A DNA stretch of 64,000 nt. Origin: Comamonas sp. B21-038 (lineage in GTDB: Bacteria; Pseudomonadota; Gammaproteobacteria; Burkholderiales; Burkholderiaceae_C). Shown piece by piece: positions 10,505 through 20,180 of the stretch. How positions within the stretch are numbered: the first letter of the stretch is position 1; each line of letters opens with the position of its first letter. The position numbers and the translations under genes were made by a program. The stretch covers positions 1,798,001 to 1,862,000 of the forward strand of contig NZ_CP092462.1 in NCBI RefSeq assembly GCF_022387135.1. Reading direction: 5' to 3'. The notes under the pieces were generated by a model. That model was given only the letters and a program-made list of their open reading frames with translations, did no database searches and was not told where the DNA came from.

Positions 10505-10960
10505 GGTGCTTGGATGTAAGGAGGGCGGGGCAGGCTGGTAGCGCGGCCCTGACCTGAGCGCGCATGCTGCTGATGCTAAACGATGCGCCGCTCTGTTTAT
10601 GGAAGCACAAGCGCTGCGGCAGTGTTGATGCCAGGCGGCGTTTATACGAGACAGCCCAAGCGTAAACAGCAGCAACATAGTACAATAGAGAGCTTTGCAA
10701 GCTTTTGTGGCTTGACTGCGTTGGCTGCCTGGCAGCTGCGCGGTACATCGTGTGCGGGATGCTGGTTGTTGGGGCCCGTTGGCGGGCCCGCTGATGGCCG
10801 CTTCGCTGAGTGGCCTGGCACGGCGCTTGCCCCCTGGGAGGTGAGAGCTGGCAAGACCATCCCGAACCATGGAGAGAGCCACCGCTTGTTGGTGGCACAG
10901 AGAACAGCATGGCGAACCGGTTTCGTTCATGCACCACTAGACAAGGATTCGTCGACTTAT
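10505..10960. other. Long leader/intergenic region upstream of infA
   Basis: About 456 bp separate the EVE gene from infA. A TACAAT hexamer at 10681-10686 is a possible -10 element; no matching -35 is obvious. GGGCCC-GTTGGC-GGGCCC at 10772-10789 can form a six-pair hairpin. If the promoter is at 10681, the infA transcript has a leader of about 270 nt. No coding sequence is convincing here. Confidence 0.45.
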
Positions 10961-11209
10961 ATGGCTAAAGAAGAACTGATTGAGATGCAAGGCTCCGTGA
11001 CCGAAGTGCTGCCGGATTCGCGTTTTCGCGTGAAGCTGGACAACGGCCACGAGCTGATTGCCTACACGGGCGGCAAAATGCGCAAGCACCACATTCGCAT
11101 TCTGGCCGGTGACAAGGTGTCGCTGGAGATGTCGCCTTACGATCTGAGCAAGGGCCGCATCACTTTCCGTCACCTGCCAGGCCGCGGCCCGGCACCTACC
11201 CAACGTTGA
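10961..11209 (+). CDS. infA: Translation initiation factor IF-1
   Basis: This is an 82-residue S1/OB-fold protein with the IF-1 signature: [20 protein letters not shown], then [19 protein letters not shown] and [15 protein letters not shown]-1 binds the ribosomal A site during initiation. The C-terminal extension GRGPAPTQR matches the stand-alone betaproteobacterial form, which is often a second copy apart from the ribosomal-protein operon; whether another infA exists cannot be seen here. The reading frame is open far upstream, but only the ATG at 10961 gives an IF-1 N-terminus. Confidence 0.95.
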   Translation: MAKEELIEMQGSVTEVLPDSRFRVKLDNGHELIAYTGGKMRKHHIRILAGDKVSLEMSPYDLSKGRITFRHLPGRGPAPTQR

Positions 11210-11288
11210 CCGGATGCAGGGCCGCTGTAAAAAAATCGTCAAATACGAAATGCAGCAGCCCAAACCCTGGTTACAATAACGGCTTAGT

Positions 11289-11365
11289 CGGAGCGTAGCG
11301 CAGCCTGGTAGCGCATCTGCTTTGGGAGCAGAGGGTCGCGAGTTCGAATCCCGCCGCTCCGACCA
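11289..11365 (+). tRNA. tRNA-Pro (anticodon TGG), copy 1
   Basis: This 77-nt tRNA has a perfect seven-pair acceptor stem (CGGAGCG/CGCTCCG), encoded CCA, and anticodon loop TTTGGGA, so the anticodon is TGG. The T stem carries a C-G pair where the other two copies carry T-A (GCGAG/CCCGC against GTGAG/CCCAC), a compensatory change. A TACAAT at 11272-11277 sits just upstream as a likely -10 element. Confidence 0.97.
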
Positions 11366-11376
11366 TTCCATTTAAA

Positions 11377-11410
11377 AACCTGTTGCATGCACGTGCAGCA
11401 GGTTTTTTGT
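11377..11410 (+). terminator. Rho-independent terminator after tRNA-Pro copy 1
   Basis: AACCTGTTGCA and TGCAGCAGGTT form an 11-pair stem with one G-T pair and a six-base loop, followed by a run of T. Confidence 0.9.
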
Positions 11411-11583
11411 TTTGCTGATCCACGATTCGATACGGCTTGTATTGTTAAAGCGCTGGCAACCCTGGTTGACCGTCCGGTCAAGGTGGGGCGCTGCCTGCCA
11501 ACCGTCCGATCCGCTAAAAAGTTGTCAAAGTAATCAATTTTCGCCAGAAGGGGCTGCGGCTCGATATACAATAGCGGCTTAGT

Positions 11584-11660
11584 CGGAGCGTAGCGCAGCC
11601 TGGTAGCGCATCTGCTTTGGGAGCAGAGGGTCGTGAGTTCGAATCCCACCGCTCCGACCA
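11584..11660 (+). tRNA. tRNA-Pro (anticodon TGG), copy 2
   Basis: This is a 77-nt tRNA with the same acceptor, D and anticodon arms as copy 1. It differs only in the T stem (GTGAG/CCCAC). CCA is encoded. TACAAT at 11567-11572 is a probable -10 element. It lies 218 bp downstream of copy 1 with its own terminator, so the two are separate transcription units produced by an old duplication. Confidence 0.97.
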
Positions 11661-11671
11661 TCCCTATTGAG

Positions 11672-11705
11672 AACCTGTTGCACGCAAGTGCAGCAGGTTT
11701 TTCGT
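11672..11705 (+). terminator. Rho-independent terminator after tRNA-Pro copy 2
   Basis: AACCTGTTGCAC pairs with GTGCAGCAGGTT around a four-base loop, then T residues follow. It is clearly homologous to the terminator after copy 1. Confidence 0.9.
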
Positions 11706-11949
11706 TTGGGCAGTTCCAAAAACGCCAGCTGCGCCCCACCATCAAAGTGGGTCCATGGCGCCATCGCCCAAGCCATTAATCAGATGGCGATCGCCGTCAA
11801 CATGGCTTGGCGATGCCCTTGCGCGGGGCGGGGAATGTATCCGGCTGGATACATATATTTTCCGAGCCGATGCACGTTGATTTTGCTGCATTCTTCGCTG
11901 AAACAGGCTTTGCCTAGCAGAAATTGGGCCTGCTTTTTTGCTGCCAGGA

Positions 11950-11997
11950 ACGCTACAGGTAGCGTACACTCAATCCCATAGACACCATATGTAGTGT
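11950..11997. promoter_or_regulatory. Tandem NrdR boxes upstream of nrdA
   Basis: Two 16-bp palindromes start at 11950 (ACGCTACAGGTAGCGT) and 11982 (ACACCATATGTAGTGT). The second matches the NrdR consensus (ACACWATATATWGTGT) closely; the first keeps the symmetric ends. Their starts are 32 bp apart, about three helical turns, the usual spacing for paired NrdR boxes. NrdR would repress the reductase operon when nucleotide pools are high. The rest of the 11706-12138 gap shows no gene. Confidence 0.85.
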
Positions 11998-12138
11998 CCA
12001 CCGCTTCCCCCACTGGTTATCCGATGCTGGTCTTCCTCCAGCCACTGCGCGCCTGCGATGCCGGGCGCGTTTTGGCGCGGGATAGCTGCGTCCTGCGCCC
12101 GTGGTCCTGCGTTTTTTATCCCATTAGAAACATCGCAA

Positions 12139-14418
12139 ATGAACCAGACAAGCACTATGAGAGTCACCAAGCGTGACGGTCGCGTTGAACCCATCGACCT
12201 GGACAAAATCCACCGAGTGATTGACTGGGCGGCCAAGGGCCTGAGCAATGTGTCGGTCTCGCAGATCGAACTGCAGTCGCATATCCAGTTTTATGACGGC
12301 ATCCGCACCGATGCGATCCATGAAACCATCATCAAGTCCGCCGCCGACCTGATCTCCGAAGACGCGCCCGACTACCAGTACGTCGCAGCGCGCCTGGCCA
12401 TCTTCCACCTGCGCAAGATTGCGTTCGGCCAGTTCGAGCCGCCGCATCTGTACGAGCATGTGCAAAAGCTCACCGAGCTCAAGAAGTACGACCCCCATCT
12501 GCTGGCCGATTACAGCCGCGAAGAGTACGACGAGATCAACGGTTTCATCGATCACTGGCGCGATATGGACTTCTCCTACGCGGCAGTCAAGCAGCTCGAA
12601 GGCAAGTACCTGGTGCAGAACCGGGTGACCAAGCGCATCTATGAAAGCCCGCAGATCCTGTACGTGCTGGTTGCGATGAGCCTGTTTGCCAAGTACCCGG
12701 CCGACCGCCGTCTGCAGTACATCAAGCGCTTCTATGATGCCGTCTCGCGCTTCAAGATTTCGCTGCCCACGCCCATCATGTCGGGCGTGCGCACGCCGCT
12801 GCGCCAGTTCAGCTCCTGCGTGCTGATCGAGTGCGACGACAGCCTCGACAGCATCAATGCCACCACCAGCGCCATCGTCAAGTACGTGTCGCAGCGCGCC
12901 GGTATCGGCATCAACGGTGGCCGCATTCGCGCGCTGGGCAGCGAGATCCGTGGCGGCGAGGCGCAGCACACCGGCTGCCTGCCTTTCTTCAAGATGTTCC
13001 AGTCGGCCGTCAAGTCCTGCTCGCAAGGCGGCGTGCGCGGCGGTGCAGCCACCTTGTTCTACCCGCTGTGGCACCTGGAAGCCGAGTCGCTGCTCGTGCT
13101 GAAGAACAACCGTGGCGTCGAAGAAAACCGCATCCGCCATCTGGACTACGGTATCCAGATCAACCGCATGCTCTACCAGCGCCTGATCAAGGGCCAGAAC
13201 ATCAGCCTGTTCTCGCCCCATGATGTGCCCGGTCTGTACGAGGCCTTCTTTGCCGACCAGAACAAGTTCGAAGAGCTGTACGTCAAGTACGAGAGCGACG
13301 AATCCATCCGCAAGCGCACCTTGCCCGCAGTGGAGCTGTTCTCGCTGATGATGCAAGAGCGTGCCAGCACCGGCCGTATCTACATCCAGAACGTGGACCA
13401 CTGCAACACGCACAGCCCGTTCAACCCGGCCGTCGCTCCCGTGCGCCAGTCGAACCTGTGCATGGAAATCCTGCTGCCGACCCACCCGCTCGAAGACATC
13501 AAGGACGAGAACGGCGAAATCGCGCTGTGCACCCTGTCGGCATTCAACCTGGGCGCGCTGGAATCGACCGACGAGCTCGAAGAGCTGGCCGACCTGATCG
13601 TGCGCGCACTCGATGCACTGCTGGACTACCAGGACTACCCGGTGGCCGCTGCCCGCATTGCGACCGAAAAGCGCCGCTCGCTGGGAGTGGGCGTGATCAA
13701 CTACGCCTACTACCTGGCCAAGAATGGTGTGCGCTACTCCGACGGTTCGGCCAATGGCCTGACCCACCGCACCTTCGAAGCCATCCAGTACTACCTGCTC
13801 AAGGCATCGGTGCAGCTGTCGCGTGAATTCGGTCCTTGCACCGCCTTTGCCGAAACCAACTACGCCGCCGGCATCCTGCCGATCGATACCTACAAGAAGG
13901 ACATCGACGGCCTGACCGACGAGCCCCTGCACCTCGACTGGGAAACGCTGCGCACCGAGATCAAGACCCATGGTCTGCGCAACTCGACCCTGACCGCGCT
14001 GATGCCGTCGGAGACCTCCAGCCAGATCGCCAACGCGACCAATGGCATCGAGCCTCCACGGGGCTTTGTTTCGGTCAAGCAGTCCAAGGACGGCATCCTG
14101 CGCCAGGTGGTGCCGGAGATCGATCGCTTGAAGGGCCAGTACGAACTGCTCTGGCAAATGCCCAACAACGATGGCTACCTGAAGCTCGTGGGCCTGATGC
14201 AGAAGTTTGTCGACCAGTCCATCTCGGCCAACACCAACTACGACCCGCAGCGCTTTGCCGACGGCAAGGTGCCGATGCAGCAACTGCTCAAGGACCTGTT
14301 GCAGGCCTACAAGTTGGGTGTCAAGACCCTGTACTACCACAACACCCGTGATGGTGCCGAAGACATGCAGGGCGCGGCTGCAGAAGACGACTGCGCCAGC
14401 GGCGCCTGCAAGATCTAA
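12139..14418 (+). CDS. nrdA: Class Ia ribonucleoside-diphosphate reductase, alpha subunit
   Basis: This is the large catalytic subunit reducing NDPs to dNDPs, 759 residues, almost the length of the E. coli enzyme. The ATG at 12139 gives [15 protein letters not shown], matching the family N-terminus and its ATP-cone. The redox and radical residues are visible: Cys in [18 protein letters not shown] and [11 protein letters not shown]; the tyrosine pair in [10 protein letters not shown]; and the C-terminal thiol pair in [10 protein letters not shown] that exchanges with thioredoxin or glutaredoxin. It is followed by nrdB after 14 bp and yfaE, and is preceded by paired NrdR boxes. Confidence 0.97.
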   Translation: MNQTSTMRVTKRDGRVEPIDLDKIHRVIDWAAKGLSNVSVSQIELQSHIQFYDGIRTDAIHETIIKSAADLISEDAPDYQYVAARLAIFHLRKIAFGQFEPPHLYEHVQKLTELKKYDPHLLADYSREEYDEINGFIDHWRDMDFSYAAVKQLEGKYLVQNRVTKRIYESPQILYVLVAMSLFAKYPADRRLQYIKRFYDAVSRFKISLPTPIMSGVRTPLRQFSSCVLIECDDSLDSINATTSAIVKYVSQRAGIGINGGRIRALGSEIRGGEAQHTGCLPFFKMFQSAVKSCSQGGVRGGAATLFYPLWHLEAESLLVLKNNRGVEENRIRHLDYGIQINRMLYQRLIKGQNISLFSPHDVPGLYEAFFADQNKFEELYVKYESDESIRKRTLPAVELFSLMMQERASTGRIYIQNVDHCNTHSPFNPAVAPVRQSNLCMEILLPTHPLEDIKDENGEIALCTLSAFNLGALESTDELEELADLIVRALDALLDYQDYPVAAARIATEKRRSLGVGVINYAYYLAKNGVRYSDGSANGLTHRTFEAIQYYLLKASVQLSREFGPCTAFAETNYAAGILPIDTYKKDIDGLTDEPLHLDWETLRTEIKTHGLRNSTLTALMPSETSSQIANATNGIEPPRGFVSVKQSKDGILRQVVPEIDRLKGQYELLWQMPNNDGYLKLVGLMQKFVDQSISANTNYDPQRFADGKVPMQQLLKDLLQAYKLGVKTLYYHNTRDGAEDMQGAAAEDDCASGACKI

Positions 14419-14432
14419 GCGGAGAGAAGGCG

Positions 14433-15566
14433 ATGGCATACAGCACCTTCTCCAAGGTCGACAATGACCAGCTCAAGGAACCGATGTTCTTTGGCAATCC
14501 GGTCAACGTCGCCCGCTACGACCAGCAGAAGTACCCGATCTTCGAGAAGCTGATCGAAAAGCAGCTCTCGTTTTTCTGGCGCCCTGAAGAAGTGGACATC
14601 ACGCAGGACCGGATCGACTACCAGAACCTGCCTGACCACGAAAAGCACATCTTCATCAGCAACCTGAAGTACCAGACCCTGTTGGACTCGATCCAGGGGC
14701 GCAGCCCCAACATGGCCTTCTTGCCGCTGGTGTCGCTGCCGGAGCTGGAGACCTGGATCGAGACCTGGGCGTTTTCCGAGACCATCCACTCGCGCTCCTA
14801 CACGCACATCCTGCGCAACATCGTCAACGATCCATCGGTGATCTTTGACGACATCATGCGCAACGAGAGCATCAAGCTGCGCGCGGGCGACATCTCGTCG
14901 TACTACGACGACCTGATCCGTGATGCGATGCTGCACGCCCAGCTGGGCCCGGGCAGCCACACGATCAATGGCGTGGTGCACGAGATCGATGTGTACCAGC
15001 TCAAGAAGAAGATGTACCTGTGCCTGATGAATGTGAACATTCTGGAGGCCATCCGCTTTTATGTGAGCTTTGCCTGCTCCTTTGCGTTTGCCGAGCGCAA
15101 GCTGATGGAGGGCAATGCCAAGATCATCCGCCTGATCGCCCGCGATGAAGCGCTGCACCTGACCGGCACCCAGCACTTGCTCAACATCATGCGTTCGGGC
15201 CAGGACGATCCGGACTTTGCCAAGATCGCCAAAGAGACCGAGCAGGAATGCTTTGAAATGTTCAAAACAGCTGCATTGCAGGAAAAGCAGTGGGCCGAGT
15301 ACCTGTTCCGCGACGGCTCGATGATCGGCCTGAACAAGGACATTCTGAGCCAGTACGTGGAGTACATCACCAACATCCGCATGTCGGCGATCGGCCTCAA
15401 ACCCGCGTTCGAGAACGCCAAGAGCAACCCGATCCCCTGGATCAACACCTGGCTGTCGTCCGACACCGTGCAGGTGGCCCCGCAAGAGGTGGAGCTGAGC
15501 TCCTACCTGGTGGGCCAGATCAACGCCGAAGTCTCGCTGGATGACCTGAGCGGAATCGAGTTGTGA
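14433..15566 (+). CDS. nrdB: Class Ia ribonucleoside-diphosphate reductase, beta subunit
   Basis: This is the 377-residue small subunit that houses the diiron centre and tyrosyl radical. The ferritin-like core is clear: the Asp ligand in [10 protein letters not shown], then the Glu, His and radical Tyr in [17 protein letters not shown], and the second half-site in [13 protein letters not shown]. The C-terminal tail ends [12 protein letters not shown], which docks to NrdA. Start codon and GAGAAGG site are well placed. Its stop overlaps the GTG start of the ferredoxin gene. Confidence 0.97.
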   Translation: MAYSTFSKVDNDQLKEPMFFGNPVNVARYDQQKYPIFEKLIEKQLSFFWRPEEVDITQDRIDYQNLPDHEKHIFISNLKYQTLLDSIQGRSPNMAFLPLVSLPELETWIETWAFSETIHSRSYTHILRNIVNDPSVIFDDIMRNESIKLRAGDISSYYDDLIRDAMLHAQLGPGSHTINGVVHEIDVYQLKKKMYLCLMNVNILEAIRFYVSFACSFAFAERKLMEGNAKIIRLIARDEALHLTGTQHLLNIMRSGQDDPDFAKIAKETEQECFEMFKTAALQEKQWAEYLFRDGSMIGLNKDILSQYVEYITNIRMSAIGLKPAFENAKSNPIPWINTWLSSDTVQVAPQEVELSSYLVGQINAEVSLDDLSGIEL

Positions 15567-15865
15567 CTACGGTCAGCACCACGGACACCCTCATACGCGT
15601 GCTGCCAGGGGAGACCCTGCTTGAAGCGCTGGAGCGCACTGGCCACAATGTGGAATACCAGTGCCGTGGTGGCTATTGCGGCAGCTGCCGCCTCACCTTG
15701 GTCGAAGGCGAAGTCGTCTACACCCAGGAGCCGCTGGCCTTTGTCGGGCCCCATGAAGTGGTTCCCTGCTGCTGCGTGGTCAAGACCCCCATCAAGGTGG
15801 AGTGCAGCCTCCGGCAACTGGAAACCAGCGCCGACGACAAGAGCCAGCTGGCTTTGGATCTGTAG
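15563..15865 (+). CDS. yfaE: YfaE-like 2Fe-2S ferredoxin for NrdB cofactor maintenance
   Basis: This is a 100-residue plant-type ferredoxin starting at a GTG that overlaps the nrdB stop (GTGA). The cluster motif is [14 protein letters not shown] with the fourth cysteine in the VVPCCCVVK segment. In E. coli YfaE supplies electrons to rebuild the diferric-tyrosyl cofactor of NrdB. The overlap with nrdB supports the same role here. It ends the operon and is followed by a strong terminator. Confidence 0.93.
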   Translation: MTTVSTTDTLIRVLPGETLLEALERTGHNVEYQCRGGYCGSCRLTLVEGEVVYTQEPLAFVGPHEVVPCCCVVKTPIKVECSLRQLETSADDKSQLALDL

Positions 15866-15885
15866 GTCTCTGCCGTTATGTGCGC

Positions 15886-15917
15886 AGGCCCCATGCTGAG
15901 CTTGGGGCCTTTTTTTT
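15886..15917 (+). terminator. Rho-independent terminator of the nrdAB-yfaE operon
   Basis: AGGCCCC and GGGGCCT form a seven-pair GC-rich stem, followed by an unbroken run of T. Confidence 0.92.
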
Positions 15918-16304
15918 GCTGCCTGCAATGCACAGCGATGACAGCTTTTTGTCTCAGCAATGCCTGCCGCCAGCACATTCCCCTGCTGCTCTGGCGAACT
16001 TTACACAAGCAGGGGCCTGGGGGCTGGACGGCCGCTTGACTGCCCCTGCGCCCCCGGATGGGTACAGGCCGCCACCGCTTGGTGCAGCAGCGCGCAGGCC
16101 TGGTGCAGGGGCGGCCAAAAACCAGGCATGCATGCACTGTGGCTGTGCAGGGCCACCGGGTTAGCGCGTAATGGTTTTTACCCGCGAAGCCTGGCTTGTG
16201 CCCGCCCTCGAATTTCTTGTTTGCGCCGACTGCGCGATCGCTTGATCATCGCTGCCAGATCAGAGCTTCTGATCCACATAGCTTGCATGATTCGGAGATA
16301 CCAG
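15918..16304. other. Intergenic region without a recognisable gene
   Basis: This stretch between the nrd terminator and hyuA holds no convincing gene, RNA or repeat. An open frame runs through it into hyuA but has no start signal or recognisable protein sequence. The hyuA ribosome binding site (CGGAGATA) lies at its right end. Confidence 0.5.
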
Positions 16305-18407
16305 ATGGCAACAAGCCAAGTCATACGCGCCGGGGCAGATATCGGCGGCACTTTCACAGACATCGCACTGGAGGTCGATGGCGTCCTGTTCAGTGAGAAG
16401 GTCCTGACCGACTATGAAAAACCTGAGCGCGCCATCGTCACCGGCCTCAAACAGGCGGCAGCCCAGGCCGGGATTGCGCCATCGCAAATCGGCACGGTGA
16501 TCCACGGCACCACCTTGGCCACCAATTCGCTGATCGAGCGGCGCGGTGCCAGGACCGCCTTCATCACCAGCGAAGGTTTTCGCGATGTGATCGAGATGCG
16601 CAACGAAGGCCGTTTTGAGCAGTACGACCTGGCCATCCAGCTGCCCGCACCGCTGATTGCCCGCAACCACCGCTTTACCGTGCAGGGCCGGCTTGATGCC
16701 AAGGGCCAGGAGCTGCAACCACTCGATGAGGCACAGGTGCAGGATGTGATTGCGCAGCTGCGCCGGGGCGAGTACGAAAGCGTGGCCGTGGGCCTGATGC
16801 ACAGCTACAAGAACCCGGTCCATGAAAAACGGGTGCGCGCGCTGATTGCCCAGGCTTTGCCCCAGCTGTCGGTGTCCATCTCCAGCGAGGTCTCGCCCCA
16901 GATCCGTGAGTTCGAGCGCTTCAACACCGTCTGCGCCAATGCCTATGTGAAGCCGCTGATGTCCTCCTACCTGCAGCGCCTGGCCCAGGCGCTGTTGGCA
17001 GAAGGCATGCACTGCCCGCTCTACCTGATCCACTCGGGCGGCGGCTTGATGTCACTGGCCAATGCGGCCGAATTCCCGGTGCGCCTGCTGGAGTCCGGTC
17101 CGGCCGGCGGCGCCATCTACGCCAGCGATTTTGCGGCCAAGTATGGCCAGGACAAGGTCGTCTCCTTCGACATGGGCGGCACCACCGCCAAGATCTGCCT
17201 CATCGACCAGCATGTGCCCAAGACGGCGCGGGTGTTTGAAGTCGCGCGCAGCTACCGCTTCAAAAAGGGCAGCGGCATGCCGATCTCGATCCCGGTCATC
17301 GAGATGATCGAGATAGGTGCGGGCGGCGGCTCCATCGCGCATGTTGACGATATGCGCCAGGTGCGTGTGGGGCCCGAGAGCGCCGGCTCCGAGCCCGGAC
17401 CGGCCAGCTACGGCCGGGGCGGCGCACGCCCCACGGTAACCGATGCCGATCTGCTGCTGCACAAGCTCGACCCGGCCCGCTTTGCCGGCGGCAGCATGCG
17501 GCTGGACAGGCCCGCCGCCGAACAAGCCATGGACGCCCATGTGGGCCAGGCCCAGGGTCTGGATGCAGTACGCGCCGCTTACGCGGTGGCTGAGGTGGTG
17601 GACGAGAACATGGCCAATGCCGCGCGCATGCATGCGGTGGAGTCCGGCCAGGACCTGGAGGCCTACACGATGATCGCCTACGGCGGCGCGGCGCCACTGC
17701 ATGCCGTGCGGCTTTGCGAGAAGCTCGGCATCCAGCGTCTGCTGATCCCGACCGGAGCTGGCGTGGGCTCGGCCATCGGCTTCTTGCGTGCGCCCTTTGC
17801 CTATGAGTCGCTGCGCAGCTCGGTGATGCGCATGAGCCAGTTCGATGGGGAAGCCGTCAACCAGATGCTGCGCGAGATGGAGGTGGAGGTGAGCGCGTTT
17901 TTGCAAGACACCGGCTATGGCGGCGAGACCGTCAAAGAGCTGCGCGCCTTCATGCGCTACTGCGGTCAGGGCTGGGAGATTCCGGTCTCGGTGCCCGTGC
18001 AGCACTTTGGGCCGGACAGCGTGCCCGCGCTCAATGCGGCCTTTGTGCAGAACTATGTGGCCTTGTTCGGCCACGCAATCGACGGCCTCGACATCGAGGT
18101 GGTGAGTTGGGCACTGTCCTTGCGTTCCAAGACCTTGCCCCCGGCCAAGGCTGCGTTGCAGCAGGGCGGGACGCCGCAAAAGGGGGCCGGCACGGTGCTG
18201 GACCGCCGCGAGGTGTTCGACGGCAAGCAAGGCCAGTTCTATGCCTGCGACATCTATGAGCGCCTGGGCCTGCCCCGGGGCCAGGCTGTGCCCGGCCCGG
18301 TGGTGATCGTGGAAAAGGAAACCTCGACCTATGTCAGCCCCGGCTTCAAGGTTGTGCTGCAGTCAGACGACTGCATGCTGGTGGAACGCATCGACAGCGG
18401 AGTGTGA
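16305..18407 (+). CDS. Hydantoinase/oxoprolinase family protein, subunit A
   Basis: This is a 700-residue ATP-dependent amidohydrolase subunit of the HyuA family (N-methylhydantoinase, 5-oxoprolinase and acetone-carboxylase relatives). Actin-like nucleotide-binding motifs are visible: AGADIGGTFTDIALEV at the N-terminus, GTVIHGTTLATNSLIERRG, and VVSFDMGGTTAKICL. The ATG at 16305 follows CGGAGATACC. The hyuB-like gene begins three bases after its stop, so the two make a stoichiometric complex. The substrate is a cyclic amide or imide, not predictable from sequence. Confidence 0.92.
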   Translation: MATSQVIRAGADIGGTFTDIALEVDGVLFSEKVLTDYEKPERAIVTGLKQAAAQAGIAPSQIGTVIHGTTLATNSLIERRGARTAFITSEGFRDVIEMRNEGRFEQYDLAIQLPAPLIARNHRFTVQGRLDAKGQELQPLDEAQVQDVIAQLRRGEYESVAVGLMHSYKNPVHEKRVRALIAQALPQLSVSISSEVSPQIREFERFNTVCANAYVKPLMSSYLQRLAQALLAEGMHCPLYLIHSGGGLMSLANAAEFPVRLLESGPAGGAIYASDFAAKYGQDKVVSFDMGGTTAKICLIDQHVPKTARVFEVARSYRFKKGSGMPISIPVIEMIEIGAGGGSIAHVDDMRQVRVGPESAGSEPGPASYGRGGARPTVTDADLLLHKLDPARFAGGSMRLDRPAAEQAMDAHVGQAQGLDAVRAAYAVAEVVDENMANAARMHAVESGQDLEAYTMIAYGGAAPLHAVRLCEKLGIQRLLIPTGAGVGSAIGFLRAPFAYESLRSSVMRMSQFDGEAVNQMLREMEVEVSAFLQDTGYGGETVKELRAFMRYCGQGWEIPVSVPVQHFGPDSVPALNAAFVQNYVALFGHAIDGLDIEVVSWALSLRSKTLPPAKAALQQGGTPQKGAGTVLDRREVFDGKQGQFYACDIYERLGLPRGQAVPGPVVIVEKETSTYVSPGFKVVLQSDDCMLVERIDSGV

Positions 18408-18409
18408 TC

Positions 18410-20086
18410 ATGGCAAACAATACAGACGTTCATTACCAAATCATGTGGAACCGCCTCATCTCGGTGGTGGAAGAGCAGGCAGTCACGTTGATTCGCACCG
18501 CCTTTTGCACCAGCGTGCGGGAGGCGGGCGACTTGTCGGCCGGCGTGTTCGACAGGCAGGGCCGCATGATGGCCCAGGCCGTGACCGGCACCCCTGGGCA
18601 TGTGAACTCGATGGCCGAGTCGGTCGCGCATTTTGCGAAGCGCTTTGAGCGCAGCACGCTCCAGGATGGCGATGTGCTGGTCACCAACGACCCGTGGCTG
18701 GGCACCGGCCACCTGCACGACATCACCGTCGTCACGCCGGTCTTTTATGGCCCTGACGGCCACAGCGAACACATCGGCTACTTTGCCGCCACCGCCCACG
18801 TGGTGGACATCGGCGGGCGCGGCTTTGGCCCGGACGGCAGCGATGTCTACGAAGAGGGCCTGTGCATTCCGCCGATGAAGTTCTTCCGCGCCGGTGCGCT
18901 CAACGAGGACCTGATCGAGATCCTGCGCAACAACGTGCGCGAGCGCGACCAGGTGATTGGTGACTTCCATTCGCTGGCCGTCTGCAATTCCACCGGCATG
19001 CGCCGCCTCAAGGGCATGCTGGCCGAGTTTGAACTGCGCGACCTGGAAGACCTGGCCCGCTTCATCTTCGACAACAGCCAGCGCGCCACCCGCGAGCGCA
19101 TCGCCGCCTTGCCCGATGGCACCCAGCGCTACGCGATGACCGTCGATGGCTATGAAAAGCCCATCGAGCTGGTGGTGGCCGTGGAGATTGCGGCCGACAA
19201 GCTGCGCGCCGACTTCGCCGGCACCTCGGACCCCAGCCGCTACGGCATCAATGTGCCGCTGACCTACACCAAGGCCTATGCCTCCTATGCGCTCAAATGC
19301 GCGATTGCGCCGGAGATCCCCAACAACTGGGGCTCGCTGGAGCCCTTCGAGATCAGCGCCCCGGAGGACTGCATCCTCAACGCCCACCGCCCGCGCCCGG
19401 TGTCCGTGCGCCATGTGATCGGCCACCTGATCCCCGATGTGGTGCTGGGCGCGCTGCAGCCCATTTGCCAGGGCGAGATCCCGGCCGAAGGGGCCAGCTC
19501 GCTGTGGAACCTGCAGATGCGCTTCAAGGGCATCACGCCGGCCACCCGCAACCAGCAGCACGAGATCCTGATGTTCAATACCGGGGGCACCGGTGCGCGC
19601 CCGTCCAGCGATGGCCTGAGCGCCACCGCCTTCCCCAGCGGCGTGCAGGCCATGTCGGTCGAGGTGACCGAGAGCATCGGCCCCATCATTATCTGGCGCA
19701 AGGAGCTGCGCCCGAACTCGGGCGGTGCCGGCCGCTGGCGGGGTGGTCTGGGCCAGCGCATCGAGGTGGGCTCGGCCGAGGGCTTCGAGTTCGACCTGAA
19801 CGCCATGTTTGACCGCGTCCATTTTGCGGCCCGGGGCCACAACGGCGGCCAAAGCGGCGCGCTGGGCCAGGTCGCGCTCGATGACGGCACCGCCTTGCGC
19901 GGCAAGGGCAAGCAGCAGATCCCGGCGGGGCGCCGCCTGATTCTGGACCTGCCCGGAGGCGGCGGCAACGGCGATGCGGCCCAGCGCCCGGCAGCGCTGG
20001 TGCAGCGCGATGTGGCCTATGGCTACATCAGCGCCGAGCAAGCCCAGGCCGATTACGCCCATGCGGCACCACGGACCCCGGCCTGA
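18410..20086 (+). CDS. Hydantoinase/oxoprolinase family protein, subunit B
   Basis: This is a 558-residue HyuB-family subunit. Diagnostic stretches are FCTSVREAGDLSAGVFD near the N-terminus, GTPGHVNSM, and VLVTNDPWLGTGHLHDI. It also has RPSSDGLSATAFPSG and a glycine-rich tail motif, LPGGGGNGD. The ATG at 18410 lies almost at the hyuA stop. Together with subunit A it should catalyse ATP-driven ring opening. The following MFS transporter may import the substrate. Confidence 0.92.
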   Translation: MANNTDVHYQIMWNRLISVVEEQAVTLIRTAFCTSVREAGDLSAGVFDRQGRMMAQAVTGTPGHVNSMAESVAHFAKRFERSTLQDGDVLVTNDPWLGTGHLHDITVVTPVFYGPDGHSEHIGYFAATAHVVDIGGRGFGPDGSDVYEEGLCIPPMKFFRAGALNEDLIEILRNNVRERDQVIGDFHSLAVCNSTGMRRLKGMLAEFELRDLEDLARFIFDNSQRATRERIAALPDGTQRYAMTVDGYEKPIELVVAVEIAADKLRADFAGTSDPSRYGINVPLTYTKAYASYALKCAIAPEIPNNWGSLEPFEISAPEDCILNAHRPRPVSVRHVIGHLIPDVVLGALQPICQGEIPAEGASSLWNLQMRFKGITPATRNQQHEILMFNTGGTGARPSSDGLSATAFPSGVQAMSVEVTESIGPIIIWRKELRPNSGGAGRWRGGLGQRIEVGSAEGFEFDLNAMFDRVHFAARGHNGGQSGALGQVALDDGTALRGKGKQQIPAGRRLILDLPGGGGNGDAAQRPAALVQRDVAYGYISAEQAQADYAHAAPRTPA

Positions 20087-20180
20087 TCGCCTGAGGCTGG
20101 CCAGCGGCGCTGCCGCTGGCCCTTCCAGCGCGCTGGCCCGCATTTCTTTTTCTCCCACTGCAGGACACCAAGGACTCCCG

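Noticed and set aside
10583-10960. In-frame upstream extension of infA
   Set aside because: IF-1 is about 72-87 residues and begins MAKE; the extension has no similarity and no ribosome binding site.
12124-14439. Very long open frame (771 codons) on the minus strand opposite nrdA
   Set aside because: High-GC codon bias of nrdA leaves the antisense frame open. The translation has no recognisable domains, while nrdA is unmistakable.
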